This document shows, piece by piece, positions 33,619 to 46,790 of a stretch of 64,000 nt of DNA. The first letter of the stretch is position 1, and each line of letters starts with the position of its first letter. This DNA comes from Diphasiastrum complanatum (Eukaryota > Streptophyta > Lycopodiopsida > Lycopodiales > Lycopodiaceae). A model generated the notes under the pieces. It was not told the origin of the DNA. It did no database searches and was given only the letters and a program-made list of their open reading frames with translations. Where the stretch lies: NCBI GenBank assembly GCA_029204225.1, contig CM055103.1, forward strand, positions 43,842,604 through 43,906,603, written 5' to 3'. Made by a program: the position numbers and the translations under genes.

Positions 33619-36332
33619 ATGGGAAATCCGGCGAAGAATCTGAAGCAATCGCTGAGCGATCTGTTGGGCGCTGGCAGATCAGATCAGAAGAGGCAGCAGC
33701 AGCGCAGAGATCACAAATTCTCATCGCAATCGTCTAAGAAGCGGCAGAAGATCAGATCAAAGCCAGCGGATTCCTCCAACACCAACAGCAACAGCAGCAA
33801 CAGCAGCAGCAGCGGAAAGAAATCATGGAGGACCTCCTCGCTGAGAGCTGATGATCTCGATCTGGGCTCCAAGCCATTGCCATCGCCATCGCCTGCAGCA
33901 GTTATACCAGCCTCAGCCTCTGTATCGGATCAATGCAAGAGCCAATCCTTCAGAAATTTGTCCGCAAATTGGGCCTCTGCCCACGCAAGATCAGCTGCAT
34001 TGGCTCCGGTGCAGCTGGGTGGGATTGTCATGAGGCGTTCTACCTCTGCAAATAGCTTTGCTTCCAGGACGCATGACGATGATCCGTCTTACCTGGCGTT
34101 TGAAAAGCTCTTCAACCAATTTCAGGTCGGACTCTTCCCCACGTCTGCATGCGCAGTTTGCTTGTTCCAGATGTTACCTGCTCTCAGGCTAATTTCTATG
34201 TCAAGCATGTATTCGAAAACAATGGATATTCTCCTAAAATTGTAGGATGGAAGCCATAGTTTAAGGGTGATAGGCGTGTCTTAATGGCCCGGTCGTGAGT
34301 TTAAATCCCAACTCGAGGTAATTGCGTCAGAGGCCAAGTCTGTAGCGATGGAGCTTGCAGGCACGTGCAGATTTCACAATGCATAAACGGTGTTGTCACC
34401 CGATCACTTAAGGCCGGAGAAGGGATGAAAATTTAGGATGTAGCTAGTTCTTTTATTAACAACCAGCTGAAGGTGGTATTCATCTCCACGTCCCGGGTGG
34501 GGAGGGATGAAACTTTAGTCCTGCAGCTAGACTGGTGATTACCTCCTCCGGATGACATTTAGCTCAGACCGTGAAAAAAGTTGGGTGAGAGAGATTCTTG
34601 CTCCGTAGCTGGAGGCTGTAGTTCTGAACCCTGTTTGTAATTGCACACATTCTGTGCATAAAACTGTTAGGGGGTTGTGCTGGGCATTAAAAAAAGATTC
34701 AAAGATGAATTTCCTACTTCTAACTCATTTGAATGCCTCCATTATAGTTCATTTTCATTAGTGTATATTGAAGAAGCAAGCCTCACACGTCGTACGTTAT
34801 ATAATATTGAGAGATGTATCTTTCGAGTAAGCAACCAAGGGAACGCTTCACTCCATATGCTGCTCCTTCATACACGTAAGATCTACAGTTTCAGTCCTTT
34901 GACATGAAAGATTGAAAGTTTCGACCTGTCAAAAGTCTATTGTTCTACATAATAAGGAAATACTTTTTTTCTACAACCCGGCCATCTTTGCTTGTGAAAA
35001 AATACTTGTTAATCTCTCGTCATTGGTTATTCTTGCCAAACATAATAGTTTCATTAGACTTTAAGACTATTGGCTTTTGCTATTCTAGATGTATAGGATA
35101 GTTGAAGACGGAAGACATTTTGTGGCAAATTTTGTCGTGCACTTCATGTTTATTTCAGTTGAGTGCCTAAATGTTCTCACGCAATGTGGTTATCGAGTTT
35201 CTTCCAAATGGTAAAGTGCGAATGCGAATTTTGTAAACACAATACTCTTGCAAGTATAATATCTCCAAATTAAAGATCTGAACTAGAAGCAAGTCATTAA
35301 ACATGGACTTTGCAGACTTGGCACCTTAGCTGTATACAAGTAGTCCGAACAATATCGTTCGTTGAGACGTTGGACGTGACTTGAACATGTCGAATACAAA
35401 TCACCGATCTCCTTCCTGTTTCTTTGATACTTCAGAATATCAATTATTATTGTAACACACACATCTACCGATAGATAGAATACTTCAACCGACTTGAATT
35501 GCAGGTATGAAGTTTGTAGCAACATTGTGAGAAACAAACATGAGGGGCTGAGGGGGAATTAGTAGCACCTCAGAAAGCTTTGGAAGATCACAAATTTCCC
35601 ATAGGCATATTATTGCCCAAACGAAGTCCATGAAGAAAAGGAGATCATAGCCCATAAAAACTCAAAAGTAATTGCCCATAATAAAATTTCAGCGGTAAAA
35701 GAGGAGTATGCCTTGCAATGCAGAATAAGAATGTGTGTGACATGCTTAATAGAAATACACGCGACAAGCCTGTGTACATGTTAATGTTTGAGCTCTGGTT
35801 GACGTCCTTGTGGGCTGGCAATTTGGCAGGGCAAACCTCCCGACACCAGAAAGGTGCTGGTAACTATTACAGTGCTGGGCACAATCGGTCGACTACGCCT
35901 TTTCATCGCAGACACTGCAACTGTGCCTGAGCTCATCGCCATGGCTCTCGGTGAGTATGCCCACGAAGGTCGCCTTCCACCTCTCGGTCGCAATGCTAAA
36001 GCCTTCCACCTCTACCTCACGCCATTCCATCCACAACGTAAGCTCCTCCACCACTGTCAATCCATTGCTGAATCAATCATTTCATCTTTACCAGTTATCA
36101 ATTTAGTTAACACTTATGTGAAACGATTAATCGTCGACCTGTTTGGCTGCTGGCTGCAGCATTACCTCCTCAGGAAACCATCAAGAGGCTGGGAACCAGA
36201 AGCTTTGTTCTATGTCCGACAAATCAAGCACCGTCGCCACGCTGCAAATCATCAGCAGAGATGCCTAAGGGTTCACGATCATGGTGGAGGATCATCACTG
36301 GCATTTCTTCCAATGTTGCCTTAGTTTTATGA
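33619..36332 (+). CDS. DUF7054 ubiquitin-like domain protein (At4g22758-like), 3 exons
   Basis: Exons 33619-34125, 35830-36037 and 36160-36332 total 888 nt, 295 residues. All junctions keep phase (NQFQ to GKPPDTRK; HPQ to LPPQETIK). Exon 1 encodes a disordered basic N terminus (MGNPAKNLKQSLSDLLGAGR, Ser/Asn runs, MRRSTSANSFASR). Exons 2-3 encode the plant DUF7054 fold: KVLVTITVLGTIGRLRLFI, ELIAMALGEYAHEGRLPPLG, and IKRLGTRSFVLCPTN, the conserved end. The biochemical role of the family is not established. ATG 33619 was chosen because the upstream frame is 5' leader. Intron 1 (1.7 kb) contains a tRNA-like segment with GTCGTGAGTTTAAATCCC near 34300, a possible old SINE. No disruption is visible. 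Confidence 0.85.
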
Positions 36333-37622
36333 GGAAAACTTCGCAGGGGTAAACCCAAAGTGAATATTTTAATCAATAACTGCTGGTTCTCGGTGTATGG
36401 TGGACGAATCCTATCATGATTGAACTTCTCAACCCGCTCAAAAAGTGTTGAAGATCCAACCTTGAACTACCCACTCGCAATGTTGCAGATCCAGGCTTTG
36501 AATTACCTGCCTGAGCTTTGGAGTGGGAGTTATATGTTGCCTGAGCTTTGAATTACCTTCCAACATATATGTGGCACACAACAGACTATACCAATTAAAG
36601 CTTCAAGCCCAAAAACGATATCAGGAAAGATGTGTGTTAGCTTTCAGAGATGATCTTTCCTCAACCAGCTGCTGCATTGTGTTGGATGCCAACAGCTACT
36701 GAAAAGTGCATAGAAACGAAGCAGCTGGGTAGGATATATGTATGCTGAGTGCATTGTACTAGAGAAAATTTTCCTATTTTCCTTCTCTCTTCTCAAGTAA
36801 TAATTGTGAAGGTCATCCAATATAAGCTGCAAACTCTTTCCCATAGTATCAAGCTTTTGATTGTTTGTGACTATATGGTATGAAGTTGCTCTCAATGGTA
36901 TGAAGTTGCTCTCAAATCTGCTAGACAGACCCCAAAATGAGAGAAACAAAGTATGTGAATGAAGTAAGTCTACAATGTATGTCAGTGCTACAATGCTAGA
37001 CAGACCCCCAAATGAGAGAAACAAAGTATGTCAAGTGAAGCAAGTCTACAATGAGGGATAAACCCAATTGCTGATCATAGATGATCTACTATTCTTAAAA
37101 CCTCCAAAAGACTTTGATGTGCCAAAAGTGACTCCCAACATGCTCTCACACTACAATCATGTGCTTGCCATGATCTAGCTCAAAAGTATCTCCACATAAC
37201 ATGTAATAAAAAACTATCCATTTGGATTCTTTCTTGCCAAGTAATCATTTGATACTAAACTTAAGTATCATGAAATAGATCTGCCGGTCCATTCCATATG
37301 GTTGATTACTATAAATAGGTAACTTATCTATACATATACCTTTTTTGTATTATATTCATGTAAAATGGATTCCAAATTACTCAAAATACACACTATTTCT
37401 AAACTATTACACACTATTTTAGGCGCCACAATTGACATTAACTTGAATATTAGGACGAGCTCGATGACCAAAGAAATGGGTCCCATTGGGTTTTGAGCTT
37501 CACAAAATTCAAACTTCTTTTCTATACTTTGAAGTGCTAAAAAAAAGTGGGCCCACTGGCTACATGCACTTACGATCATACATGCGTACCATCATGTACT
37601 CATATTGTACCCAAAGTATGAC
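36333..37622. other. intergenic 3' of the DUF7054 gene
   Basis: The first part is probably the 3' untranslated region. Frames at 36644-37024 and 37328-37579 on the minus strand show no domain. A local duplication lies at 36880-37050 (separate entry). Confidence 0.45.
36880..37050. repeat. nested local duplications
   Basis: GGTATGAAGTTGCTCTCAA occurs twice side by side (about 36879 and 36898). The stretch GCTAGACAGACCCC followed by AAATGAGAGAAACAAAGTAT and AAGTCTACAATG occurs at about 36920 and again at about 36995. Confidence 0.75.
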
Positions 37623-37740
37623 CCAAAGGGGTTGATGCTTCTTGGTTTCCAATGGAAGGCTCGAACTTGAGACCAAAGAAACTTTGGATGTCAAGCGTTA
37701 ACCAATTGAGCCAACTCCCTTGGGTCCAAAGGGGTTGATG
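37623..37740 (-). mobile_element. minimal tRNA-derived SINE with 15-bp target duplication
   Basis: CCAAAGGGGTTGATG occurs exactly at 37623-37637 and 37726-37740. Between them, on the minus strand, is a tRNA-like head: GGGAGTTGGCTCAATTGGTT (A box) and GGTCTCAAGTTCGAGCC (B box), with a short tail. The whole insert is about 88 bp. The exact flanking repeat marks retroposition, not an in-place tRNA gene. Confidence 0.75.
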
Positions 37741-39800
37741 GCAAGGGATGCTATAGAAAGAGCATTGCACTCCTTATAATGTGAATACCCGTGACTTGCT
37801 TATGGGATAGTCAAGGCAACTTCAAGCTTCATGTTTTCCCCTATGTGCTTACTTTCTCCACCAACATCCCCACTTAAGCAAACACACATCCATATGAGTC
37901 ATATATTGGGATCCCACCCCAATCGCTTAGTCACCGACCGTGCTAGTGTCCCCCAAAACTGCTAGTAGCAAGGGACACTAAACGATGAGCAACAACTCCT
38001 AATATGAGGATGATTCCAGGCCCATTACTTGCTTTTGGAATAATTACAACAATTTCAAGTCACACACCACCTCTCAATGCACACCTTACTTCCTCCAACA
38101 TGAATTTTCTTTTTGACCAATATTTTGATTGTTAAGCTTTGTCAACATTTTATTAACTTGACTCTATTAGGAAGTTTTTGCTATGACATCTTTTAGGGAA
38201 GACAATACAATATAATTCCAACACAATTTGAAAAAGACACACACACTTCTTACTATATATTTTTATTAGAGTTGTTGATACTTTTTCTTCAACAATTTAG
38301 GGTCCTTTTCAACCCAATCACACATATCATAAAGGTGCAACTTAAAATACCATAAACTTAGACCTAGATTAATTTCACTACTTAATTTGCAAATATTTAT
38401 CTCTTTGAGAAGGCATTGTAAAGTCTATATTATTGTCTAACTAAAAAACACTAACAATTCATGATAAAAATTAACATAATGTTGAATCAAAGATGGGTCT
38501 GTTGGAATTCGATGCTCAGCCTGAAATCCATTTGTTGTTAATGAGCATCCTGAAAATTTTACAAAACCTAGAAAATATAAGGCTCGAGTTTTTCTGAAGA
38601 TCAAAAAATCCAGTATCGGATGACCCAATGTCAAGCCTAACAAACAAAGATTTTTTGACCCTAGATCAGATCGGATCGAGGTGAATTATCGGGTCGAATC
38701 AGGTCTGATTTTTTCGACTCTGGAAAAGCCGACTCTGACTATTTTTTTGACCCAGTGTAAAAAATTGATCCTTTGTATACTTTTTGATATTTTGTAAAGT
38801 TCGATACTGTTGGTCTAAAATCCGACCCAACGACTTCGCGTTGACAGTCCGCCTATATTGTACATGCAGTTATAATTCTGATGCAATTGTAATAACTATA
38901 GAAAATATCAGTAATAGATATTTTGAGTAGTGTATCAAGATAAGTATTTTCATCAGAAAACTTCTGATTTTCAACAATAATATCCATAAAGTCCTCAATC
39001 CAAGGATCCTATTCTAAGCATGCCAATCACAAGCAACACAAGGGAACCTGATGGTGGACAAACCAACCCAACCAAACCTAGATCAAACGAATCTAGCCCC
39101 CAAGCTATGGATCAATCACTCAGAGAGGAATGAGGCATCACACCAGCAGCATCCTGCCACCGGTCATGCTATCAAGCATACACTAATGAGAGCCCAATAG
39201 GTATACTTATACCCTCCAAGGCCCATGCACTACTAGTAGTGCACTTTGACACCTCACTGGACACCTCTGCAGCCTATCTGGGCCACGTCATCCAGTTTGC
39301 ATATCTCTGTACAATCCAGTTCTTGATCTTCTTGGGATGTCCAAGAATCAAAAGGCTGGTTGGTTTCTTGATTCTTGGACTTCTAACATGGTGTAGTTTA
39401 GTTTTGTTTCTTGTTTTTGTCAAGTTATGCAAGGTAGCTCAGTGTGAATGTAGTGTAGGCTCTGATTTCAGTTCGTTTTAAGAGTAGGTAGCTGTAGAAT
39501 TTGTAGAACGTTCATTGGTTTGCATGATGATCTGTGAATGAGCGTTCTTGGCTTGCATCCATGTAGAATGTAAGTGCGTTCAACAGTGACGTCCCTGAGT
39601 TGTCCTCTGACAGGCAGGACAAAAGAAACATACTACAACGAAACTTTGTTTCCTTCTGCCTGGGTTGGCATCGTAAAATCAATCAAGAAACCATGTAACG
39701 ACTGCCATGAAGCCTGATAACAGGCAGAAACGGTTCTGTAAGCAAGAAGCAGAAAAGTAAACAACGGGTCCTCTGGAGCAGGGGATCTGTCAACACTCAG
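37741..39800. other. intergenic
   Basis: No gene or retroelement motif is convincing. Bases 38640-38870 are rich in GACCC/GTCGGA words. The plus frame 39239-39481 is hydrophobic, without homology that I can name. Confidence 0.4.
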
Positions 39801-39802
39801 TC

Positions 39803-39972
39803 AATTTATGGCTAATACTGGCATTATCCATTGGAAGGCTCTCATAAGAGTCATGAGGTATATTGGAGCTACCATGGACCAGTTCATCTGCTATGGAGAA
39901 GTCAACAACGACAATCTTCATCAGCTCAATGGATATTCTGATGCAAGCTGGGGAGGAGATATAGACAATCAA
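39803..39972 (+). pseudogene. copia RNase H fragment, plus strand
   Basis: The frame reads MANTGIIHWKALIRVMRYIG and LNGYSDASWGGDID, the start of the copia RNase H domain. It ends abruptly at about 39972, where the opposite-strand copia A begins. A truncated fragment. Confidence 0.7.
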
Positions 39973-39974
39973 CA

Positions 39975-42005
39975 ATCACTTTGTTAGTAGAAGGAATGTA
40001 AACCTTGTAGGCTTTACTCACCTCACTAAATCCAACAAAAATACTTCTTCTTGAAGATGGATCCTCCTTGGTCCTATCATCAAGAGTAATGTTCACATAG
40101 CATGTGCATCCAAAGGTTCTTAGAAAGTTGACACTCGGCCTCCTCTTGAATAGCATCTCAAAAGGTGTCTTTCCATCCAAAATAGCACTTGGCCACTTTC
40201 ACATAAAGTCCTATTCTTTCTTTCAGCCACTCCATTTTGTTGTGGGGTTCTTGATATTGTATACTCCCTCTTGATCCCATGCTCATCACAAAAGGCCTTG
40301 AACTTGGTAGATATGTACTTACCACCATTGTCACTCCTTAAGCACTTGATCCTTGTAAAAAATTGGTTCTCCCTTGCATTCTTGAACTTGATAAAGACAT
40401 CATACACTTCATCCTTGCTCTTTAGTAGATAGATCCAACAAAATCTACTAAAATCATCAATGAATGTTACATACATCTTAGCTCCACTATTGCTAACTGT
40501 AGTACAATATCCGAATGTACAAGCTAAAAAGGCTTTGTAGATCAAGATGTAGATCTAGTATAAGGTAGTCGATGTGACTTAGAAAAAGCACAAGACTTAG
40601 AAACATGATTGATGCCACTTAAGGAACTTGGAAGACCTACCACAACCTTCTTTCTAGCCATTACCTCCAATGACTTGAAGTTGAGGTGTCCCATCCTTTT
40701 ATGCCAAACCTCTTGAATAGGTATTTGCTCCCTTGCAACACATCCAACTTGGTTAGAAATAAAACAAGAATCTAGTTTGAACAACTTTCCTTGCCTTTTA
40801 CCTTTTCCAATCAAGACATCCTTCCTTTTGATCATACAAGAATCTCCATCAAACTCCACCTTGAGGCCTTTACTTAGCATTTGACTCACACTAAGCAAAT
40901 TCTTGGTAATAGATGGAATAAACAAGACATCCTCCAAATGAACATTCCTATTTGTAATGAGATAAATAGGAATTATGTCAATTCCTTTGATTGCACACTC
41001 ACCGTCATTGGTCGTGTAGATCACCCTCTTGTCATCTTTATATGCCAACAAAGAAGTGAAATACTTGTTGTGAAAGGTCATGTGTGAACTTGCTCCACTA
41101 TCAATCCACCAAGGATCTAGATCTCCATCATTAGCAAGCATACATGAAGACATCACAAAAGCATCATCATTTGCATCTTGAACATCCAAACCATCCTCAT
41201 CATCAAGAGTAAGATTACCTTGCTTGTCTCTTTGATCTCTCTTCTTCTTGTAGCAATCACTTGAAAAGTGTCCTTTGATGCCACAATAGAAGCACCTGAG
41301 CTTTGATCTATCCTTCTTTTTGCCACTTGAAGAAGCATCCACTTGATCTTGCCCTTTAGACCACTTACTTTTGGTTTTTCCCTTTGTGAACATAGCATCC
41401 TCTTGAAGTGTCGATGTAGATCCACCTCTTGCTTGAAGCCTATATTTCTCATTGATCAAGATCTCTTGAAGATCCATAAAACTTGGCAAAGTCTTTTGAA
41501 TAGCAATACTTTGAACAATGTTAGCATGAGCATCCAACAAGCCATTAAGAATTACTTGAATAAGCTCTCCTTCCTTAATGCTTTCATCAATGAAAGCCAA
41601 CTCATCATTCAATGCTTTCATCCTCAAAACAGAAGTACTTGGACTTACTTAATTCTTTTGCAAACAAGAAAAAATTTGCCTTCTTAGAGTCAACACTCTA
41701 GAAGTAGACTTGGATTCATAAAGCTTCTTCAATGAATTCCAAGCTTCCAAAGATGACGTGCACTTACCAACTTCATTGAGAAGCTCATTAGTAACATTCA
41801 TCTTTATCATGTGTAGAGCCTTCTTGGACCTCTTGTCATACCTCATTTGATCTTGTTGTGTTGTTGGTATCTCCTCCAAACCTACAACAATATGCAAAAC
41901 ATCATTCATCTCAAGAAGTGACTCCATCTTCACTTTCCACAATGAATAGCTACTTGAGATAAGCTTATCATTGGCTGTCAACATTACTCCAATTGAAGTT
42001 GCCAT
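39975..42005 (-). pseudogene. copia element A, gag to integrase, RT missing
   Basis: Gag starts at 42005 (MATSIGVMLTANDKLISSS). A TAA at about 41650 interrupts it; the same frame continues to the zinc knuckle CFYCGIKGHFSSDC and protease DPWWIDSGASSHMT, then LLSVSQML and WHKRMGHL. A frameshift near 40545 precedes integrase (FIDDFSRFCW, RSDNGGKY, QQNGVAERKN). The element stops near 39975, before any RT. Very close in sequence to the gag of element B (46791-48023). Confidence 0.87.
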
Positions 42006-42593
42006 GTAGCAATGACTTGATCTTCTCTTTCAACCTGTTTCAATGCACAAAGCACTCCTTTGAACAACAAAAAATGCTTTCAAAAGAAATCATCAAGATT
42101 TGAAACTATCTCCCAAATTCTCTTCTAGTACTTATACCAAGCAAATCAACACATAGAATCATGGAATCTTGATCAACCTATGATCTATCCTCAATCTAAT
42201 GACTTTTGCCACTTCCTAAGCTTGAAACATGCTCAAATGAAGTCCAGCAACCTCCCTATCTAGAGATCCAATCAAAATTAGAGTTTTGACAAAATCACAA
42301 AAATTGACTATTCCAAATCTATATGCAAATGCTGAAAATTTGATATGCAATCTATTAGCCACCACTTAGGCTGATCCAATGATCCAAAAATCAGCCAAAT
42401 CCAGTATGTGAACTCAAAAATTGGAATTGATCAAGTTTACAGATCTAGATAGGGTTTTGATCTACAAAAGATCCAATCTACAAAAGCGAAAAACTCGATT
42501 TTGGTGTAGAATCCTCTCTAGCATGCTCTAGACTTGATATCTTCACCAAATCATTGATAGATCTGATTTCCTCCTTCATAACCTGAAACACAA

Positions 42594-43252
42594 GATCTGA
42601 TACCATGTGAAGGATTTCAGATCATTATGATCCAATCCACTTGAAAGATCTTTGGTTGGAAAGAGAAATACGCTACCACTCTTACCAATGTAGAAAAATC
42701 AGCATCTACACACAAAATGAGATGCAAACACCAATAGAACTTGATCAAACTTGAATGTAATGATTATGTATTGTTGCTGTCCATACAAAACCAGCAAGCT
42801 ATTGTCATTCACACGTGTGAAACCAAAAATAGCATTTATGAATCATTCTACACATAAAATTACATGCAATCACCAATATAGTGCACCAATGGATAGTAAA
42901 ACCCAAGAGAACCGTGTATAAGCATGAAATGAGATAGAGAAGAGACAAGATCACTCTCTCCACTAGTTACATTCATTTATAGCAGGTCCAAACCCTATTT
43001 GGCCACTTGGCTTTCCCTCCGAAATGCTAACCCTACTATATTTGGGTCTAGATTCAATGTACCCAGCTATTCAACTTTGAATCTCCTAAAACTCGTCTCA
43101 AAACTTTCCCACACTTTCAAAAAGTGTTAATTCAAATGAAATTTAGACTAATGTACTTTGAAAAGTTATTCTCTAAGTCTAAAACAAGTTTTGGCCTCAA
43201 TATGCCAAATATGGAAATATTGACAAAATGATCAAACTAGTTGAATCTTTCA
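42594..43252 (-). mobile_element. 5' LTR (642-647 bp) and primer site of copia A
   Basis: On the minus strand the LTR starts TGAAAGATTCAACTAG at 43252 and ends CCTTCACA at 42606. The primer site TGGTATCAGATC follows at 42605-42594. Closely related LTRs lie at 43916-44554 and 48461-49096. Confidence 0.8.
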
Positions 43253-43699
43253 CTGAATACAGCAAGCTTACCAAGTGTTCTTAAGCCCACACAATTACAA
43301 ATGTTCAGTATGACAAGTGCTTTAATGGCTATTAGCAATGGCACAAAGCCTTAGGTTCACGAATCGAAACAAGTGTAACCCTCATGGGTCAAAGTAGTCA
43401 CATTCGCTAATGAATTCACCAACATAGCATATTAATAATGTTGTTATAATGATGGTAAATAAAGATTAGATTTAGTGTTACTGAATTGGCAAAAAATCCA
43501 AATCCAAATTTCAAAGCATTAAGAAACAATAGAAAGGTAGCAAAGACCCCCACAAATCCGAAGCCTACAACCACAAGATAACTGGCAATAAAGAGACAAA
43601 ATGTTCATTTTTAATTACTAAATTGGCTGGACCCCACTAGATTATAACATGCATAGATCCCTTATCAAAAACTTCAGGCCTTTTAGATAATAATGAGTA

Positions 43700-43903
43700 T
43701 TTAGTCAAATCGCAATAGTGTGGTGTATGGGTAGAGTTGTTGACTACGATCATCTAGGTGTATGCTCGATTCCCAACTACTACGAAGCGACATCTTAGGG
43801 GCTTGCCCCTCAGATGGCATTGCCCACATAGCATTGCTAAGTTGTATGTATGTTGTATATAACCGACCACTAGTATCTTAACACATTGCCAAAAAAAAAA
43901 AAC
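43700..43903 (+). mobile_element. tRNA-derived SINE with A-tail
   Basis: GTGTATGGGTAGAGTTG (A-box-like) and GTATGCTCGATTCCC (B-box-like) open a stretch of about 190 bp ending in a 12-base A-run (43891-43902). It lies directly beside the LTR at 43916. No clear target duplication is seen. Confidence 0.55.
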
Positions 43904-43915
43904 AATGGCAGTTCC

Positions 43916-44554
43916 TGTGAAAGATTTCAGATCATTATGATCCAATCCACTTGAAAGATCTTGGGTTACAAAGAGAATCACCTACCAATCTCACTAATGT
44001 AGAAAAAGCAGCATCTACACATAAAATGAGATGCAAACTCTAATTGATCAAACATGAATCAAATGATAACGTATTGTTGTTGTCCATTCAAAACCAGCAA
44101 GCTACTGTATTTCACACTTGTGGAATAAAAAATAGCAATTATAGATCATTCTACACATAGAATTGCAAGTAATCACAAATATAGTGCACCAATGGATAGT
44201 AAAAGCCAAGAGAACCATGTATAAGCATGAAATGAGATAGAGAAGAGAAAAGATATGTCTCTCCACGAGTTACATCCTTTTATAGTAGGTCCAAACCCTA
44301 TTTGGCCACTTGGCTTTCTCACCAAAATGCTAAACCTACTATTTTTGGGTCTAGATTCAAAGTATTCAACATTCAAATTTGAATCTACTCAAATTCGCCT
44401 TCTAACTTTTCCACACTTTCAAAAAGTGTTTATTCAAATGAAATTTAGACTAATGAACTTTGAAAAGTCAATCTCTAAGTCTAAAAACAAAGTTGGCCTC
44501 AATATGCCTAACATGGAAATATAGCAAATACGATCAAACTAGTTGTATCTTTCA
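43916..44554 (-). repeat. 3' LTR of copia B
   Basis: It starts TGAAAGATACAACTAG at 44554, directly after the polypurine tract, and ends CTTTCACA at 43916. 639 bp. Confidence 0.75.
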
Positions 44555-45145
44555 CACTCCCTCTTCAACTAGTTTTAGCATGGACTTTGATAACACTCTA
44601 AGTGATGTCCTATGCTTCATGAACAAGTCCTTTCCCAATGCTTTGGTGAATATATCAGCTACACATTCCCTTGAGGACACATGCTGAAGCTCCGCTTCCT
44701 TTGCAATGACTTGCTCCCTCACAAAATAATATTGCACCTCAATATGCTTGCTCCTAGCATGAAAGATAGGATTGGTTGCCAAGATTTGGATTGATTGATT
44801 GTCACAAAAGATGAATGGGCTCTCTAAAAAATTCAGCAAGTGAAGATCCTTGATCTTTATTCTGATCCATACCATCTCCTTTGTGCAATGTGTAAGAGCT
44901 TTGTACTTGGCCTCACTAGATGACAATGAGATAGTGGCTTGTTTCTTCGACATCCATGATATAGCTCCATCACCTATGAAAATATAATGAGAACTAATGG
45001 ATCTCCAGCATAGTCTGAATCTGAAAATCCAAAAGGATTAGATGATGATCCCTCATACAATATGCCAAAATCTCGAGTTCCAATGATGTACCTCAAAACT
45101 TGCTTTCCTAGCTTCCAATGCTCCCAAAGATTTTTGATAAAGTCC
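44552..45145 (-). pseudogene. RNase H end of copia B
   Basis: From 45145: HWKLGKQVLRYIIGTRDFG, then DSDYAGD. A small deletion and frameshift follows, then MSKKQATISLSSSEAKYKAL, NPIFHARSKHIEVQYYFVRE and the end near 44555 (VEEGV). The RT and the fingers/palm are absent. The upstream border is sharp, at a short duplicated sequence. Confidence 0.8.
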
Positions 45146-45950
45146 ATAATGAAGGCTCAGAAGAGTCTATAAAGAAGGCTTATTCCTAAGTCTATAATGA
45201 AGGCTCAGAGGAGTCTATAAAGAACGGGACAAGGCCAAGGGTCAGATCACCCTATTGACTCTTTCCACCATGATTGAGGATGGGCAACCTCTAGAAAAAA
45301 AGTGCCAATGACCATGATTGAGGATGGGCAACCTCTAGAAAAAAGAGGCCTAGGAATTGATGGACATTATGCAAAACAAGATTGGTCATATACCTTTAAT
45401 TTTCCTTAGGAAGATTGCACTTGGGTGAATTCCCAAGTTATAACCATGGAAAACTATATGTAATTAAAAGTCAAGATAAAGCTTGTACCACCAACCTCCC
45501 ACCTACTTTTCCACGTGCATTCTAGTCTATTTGACACCTAGAATGGGGCACCCTCCTACACTCTCACTTCATATGCCAAATCATCATAATAACTCTCTCA
45601 AACTTGTTCATCTCACTAATTTACCCTCTCTAACTAATACACCTCATCCATACACTCCACTTCACCTAAAGTCCAATTGGAGTCTTCCCTACACCTCATG
45701 CACTTACACTTGACACCTCACTTAGTTTGGATGGACTCTCCACTCTCTATATAAGTGAAAATGCGCCCACTAACAAGAGGATTCAATGATTTTGCGTCCA
45801 AGCTTTGCCCATTTGTTGTTTGTTGTGTACAGGTGCTTTGGAGAAGAAGATTGAAGCATTGGCTCAAGGAGACTATGCTAAATTATGAATTGAAAGATTT
45901 CTGAAGCTCAAACCCTCTTGGATCTCCCACACTCTTTCACATTCTCACAC

Positions 45951-46051
<101 letters not shown>

Positions 46052-46154
46052 TTCACCCTCTTCTGAAAACATGGTAAGTTCATGAATCTGATATGCACAT
46101 GTATTGAATGGTTGTTTAGTACCATTTGCAAGTCATAAGAAACCATATCCTTTG

Positions 46155-46475
46155 ACCATGCATGTCAGTTTAGACTCTTGCATGTCATGCCATCCATTGC
46201 CTAATGACCATGCAAGTTAGTTTAGACTCTTGCATGTCAAGCCCTCCATTGCTTAATGTCCATGCATGCCAGTTTAGACTATTGCATGTCAAAAATCTAT
46301 TATCCATCATGTTTCCATGTCAAGAATCTATAATCCATCATGATTGCATGTCAAGAATCTATGATCCATCTTGATTGCATGTCAAGAATCTATGATCCGT
46401 CCTAATTGCATGTCAAGATTCTAAGATCCATCATGTTTGCATGTCAAGTATCTAAGATCCTTCATGATTGCATGT
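46155..46475. repeat. two-tier minisatellite
   Basis: Three units of about 52 bp carry CATGCA(T/A)G(T/C)(C/T)AGTTTAGACT and CATGTCA. They pass into five units of about 31 bp reading TGCATGTCAAGAATCTA(T/A)GATCC. The shorter unit looks derived from the end of the longer one. Confidence 0.85.
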
Positions 46476-46790
46476 CGAAAGAATTAAGATTTATGAAGAA
46501 ATTTCTATGCTTCTGATAAGCTAGATATGAAATTAAGACCTTTGAAAGGAAGTAAGTTGATGATTCCTATTTTGAGACCCCTCTTGGAATCCATTGTATA
46601 TGTAATTGGCATAGGCCAATTGGTTTTGCATAATGACAAGAAATATCCTTCGGGGGGAGGGGACGGGTGGTCCCCATCTTGACCCCTCAATGCTTCCACT
46701 ATGTGTGAATGAATTTATGTGATACATTGTTTTCGAGTTTTGATTTTGAAAGTATTATTTGATTTCATTTAAGTTGATTCAAGACTTGAT

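Noticed and set aside
37640-37725. A functional tRNA gene on the minus strand
   Set aside because: A and B boxes are present, but I could not fold a proper acceptor stem and anticodon arm, and the exact 15-bp flanking repeat shows retroposition.
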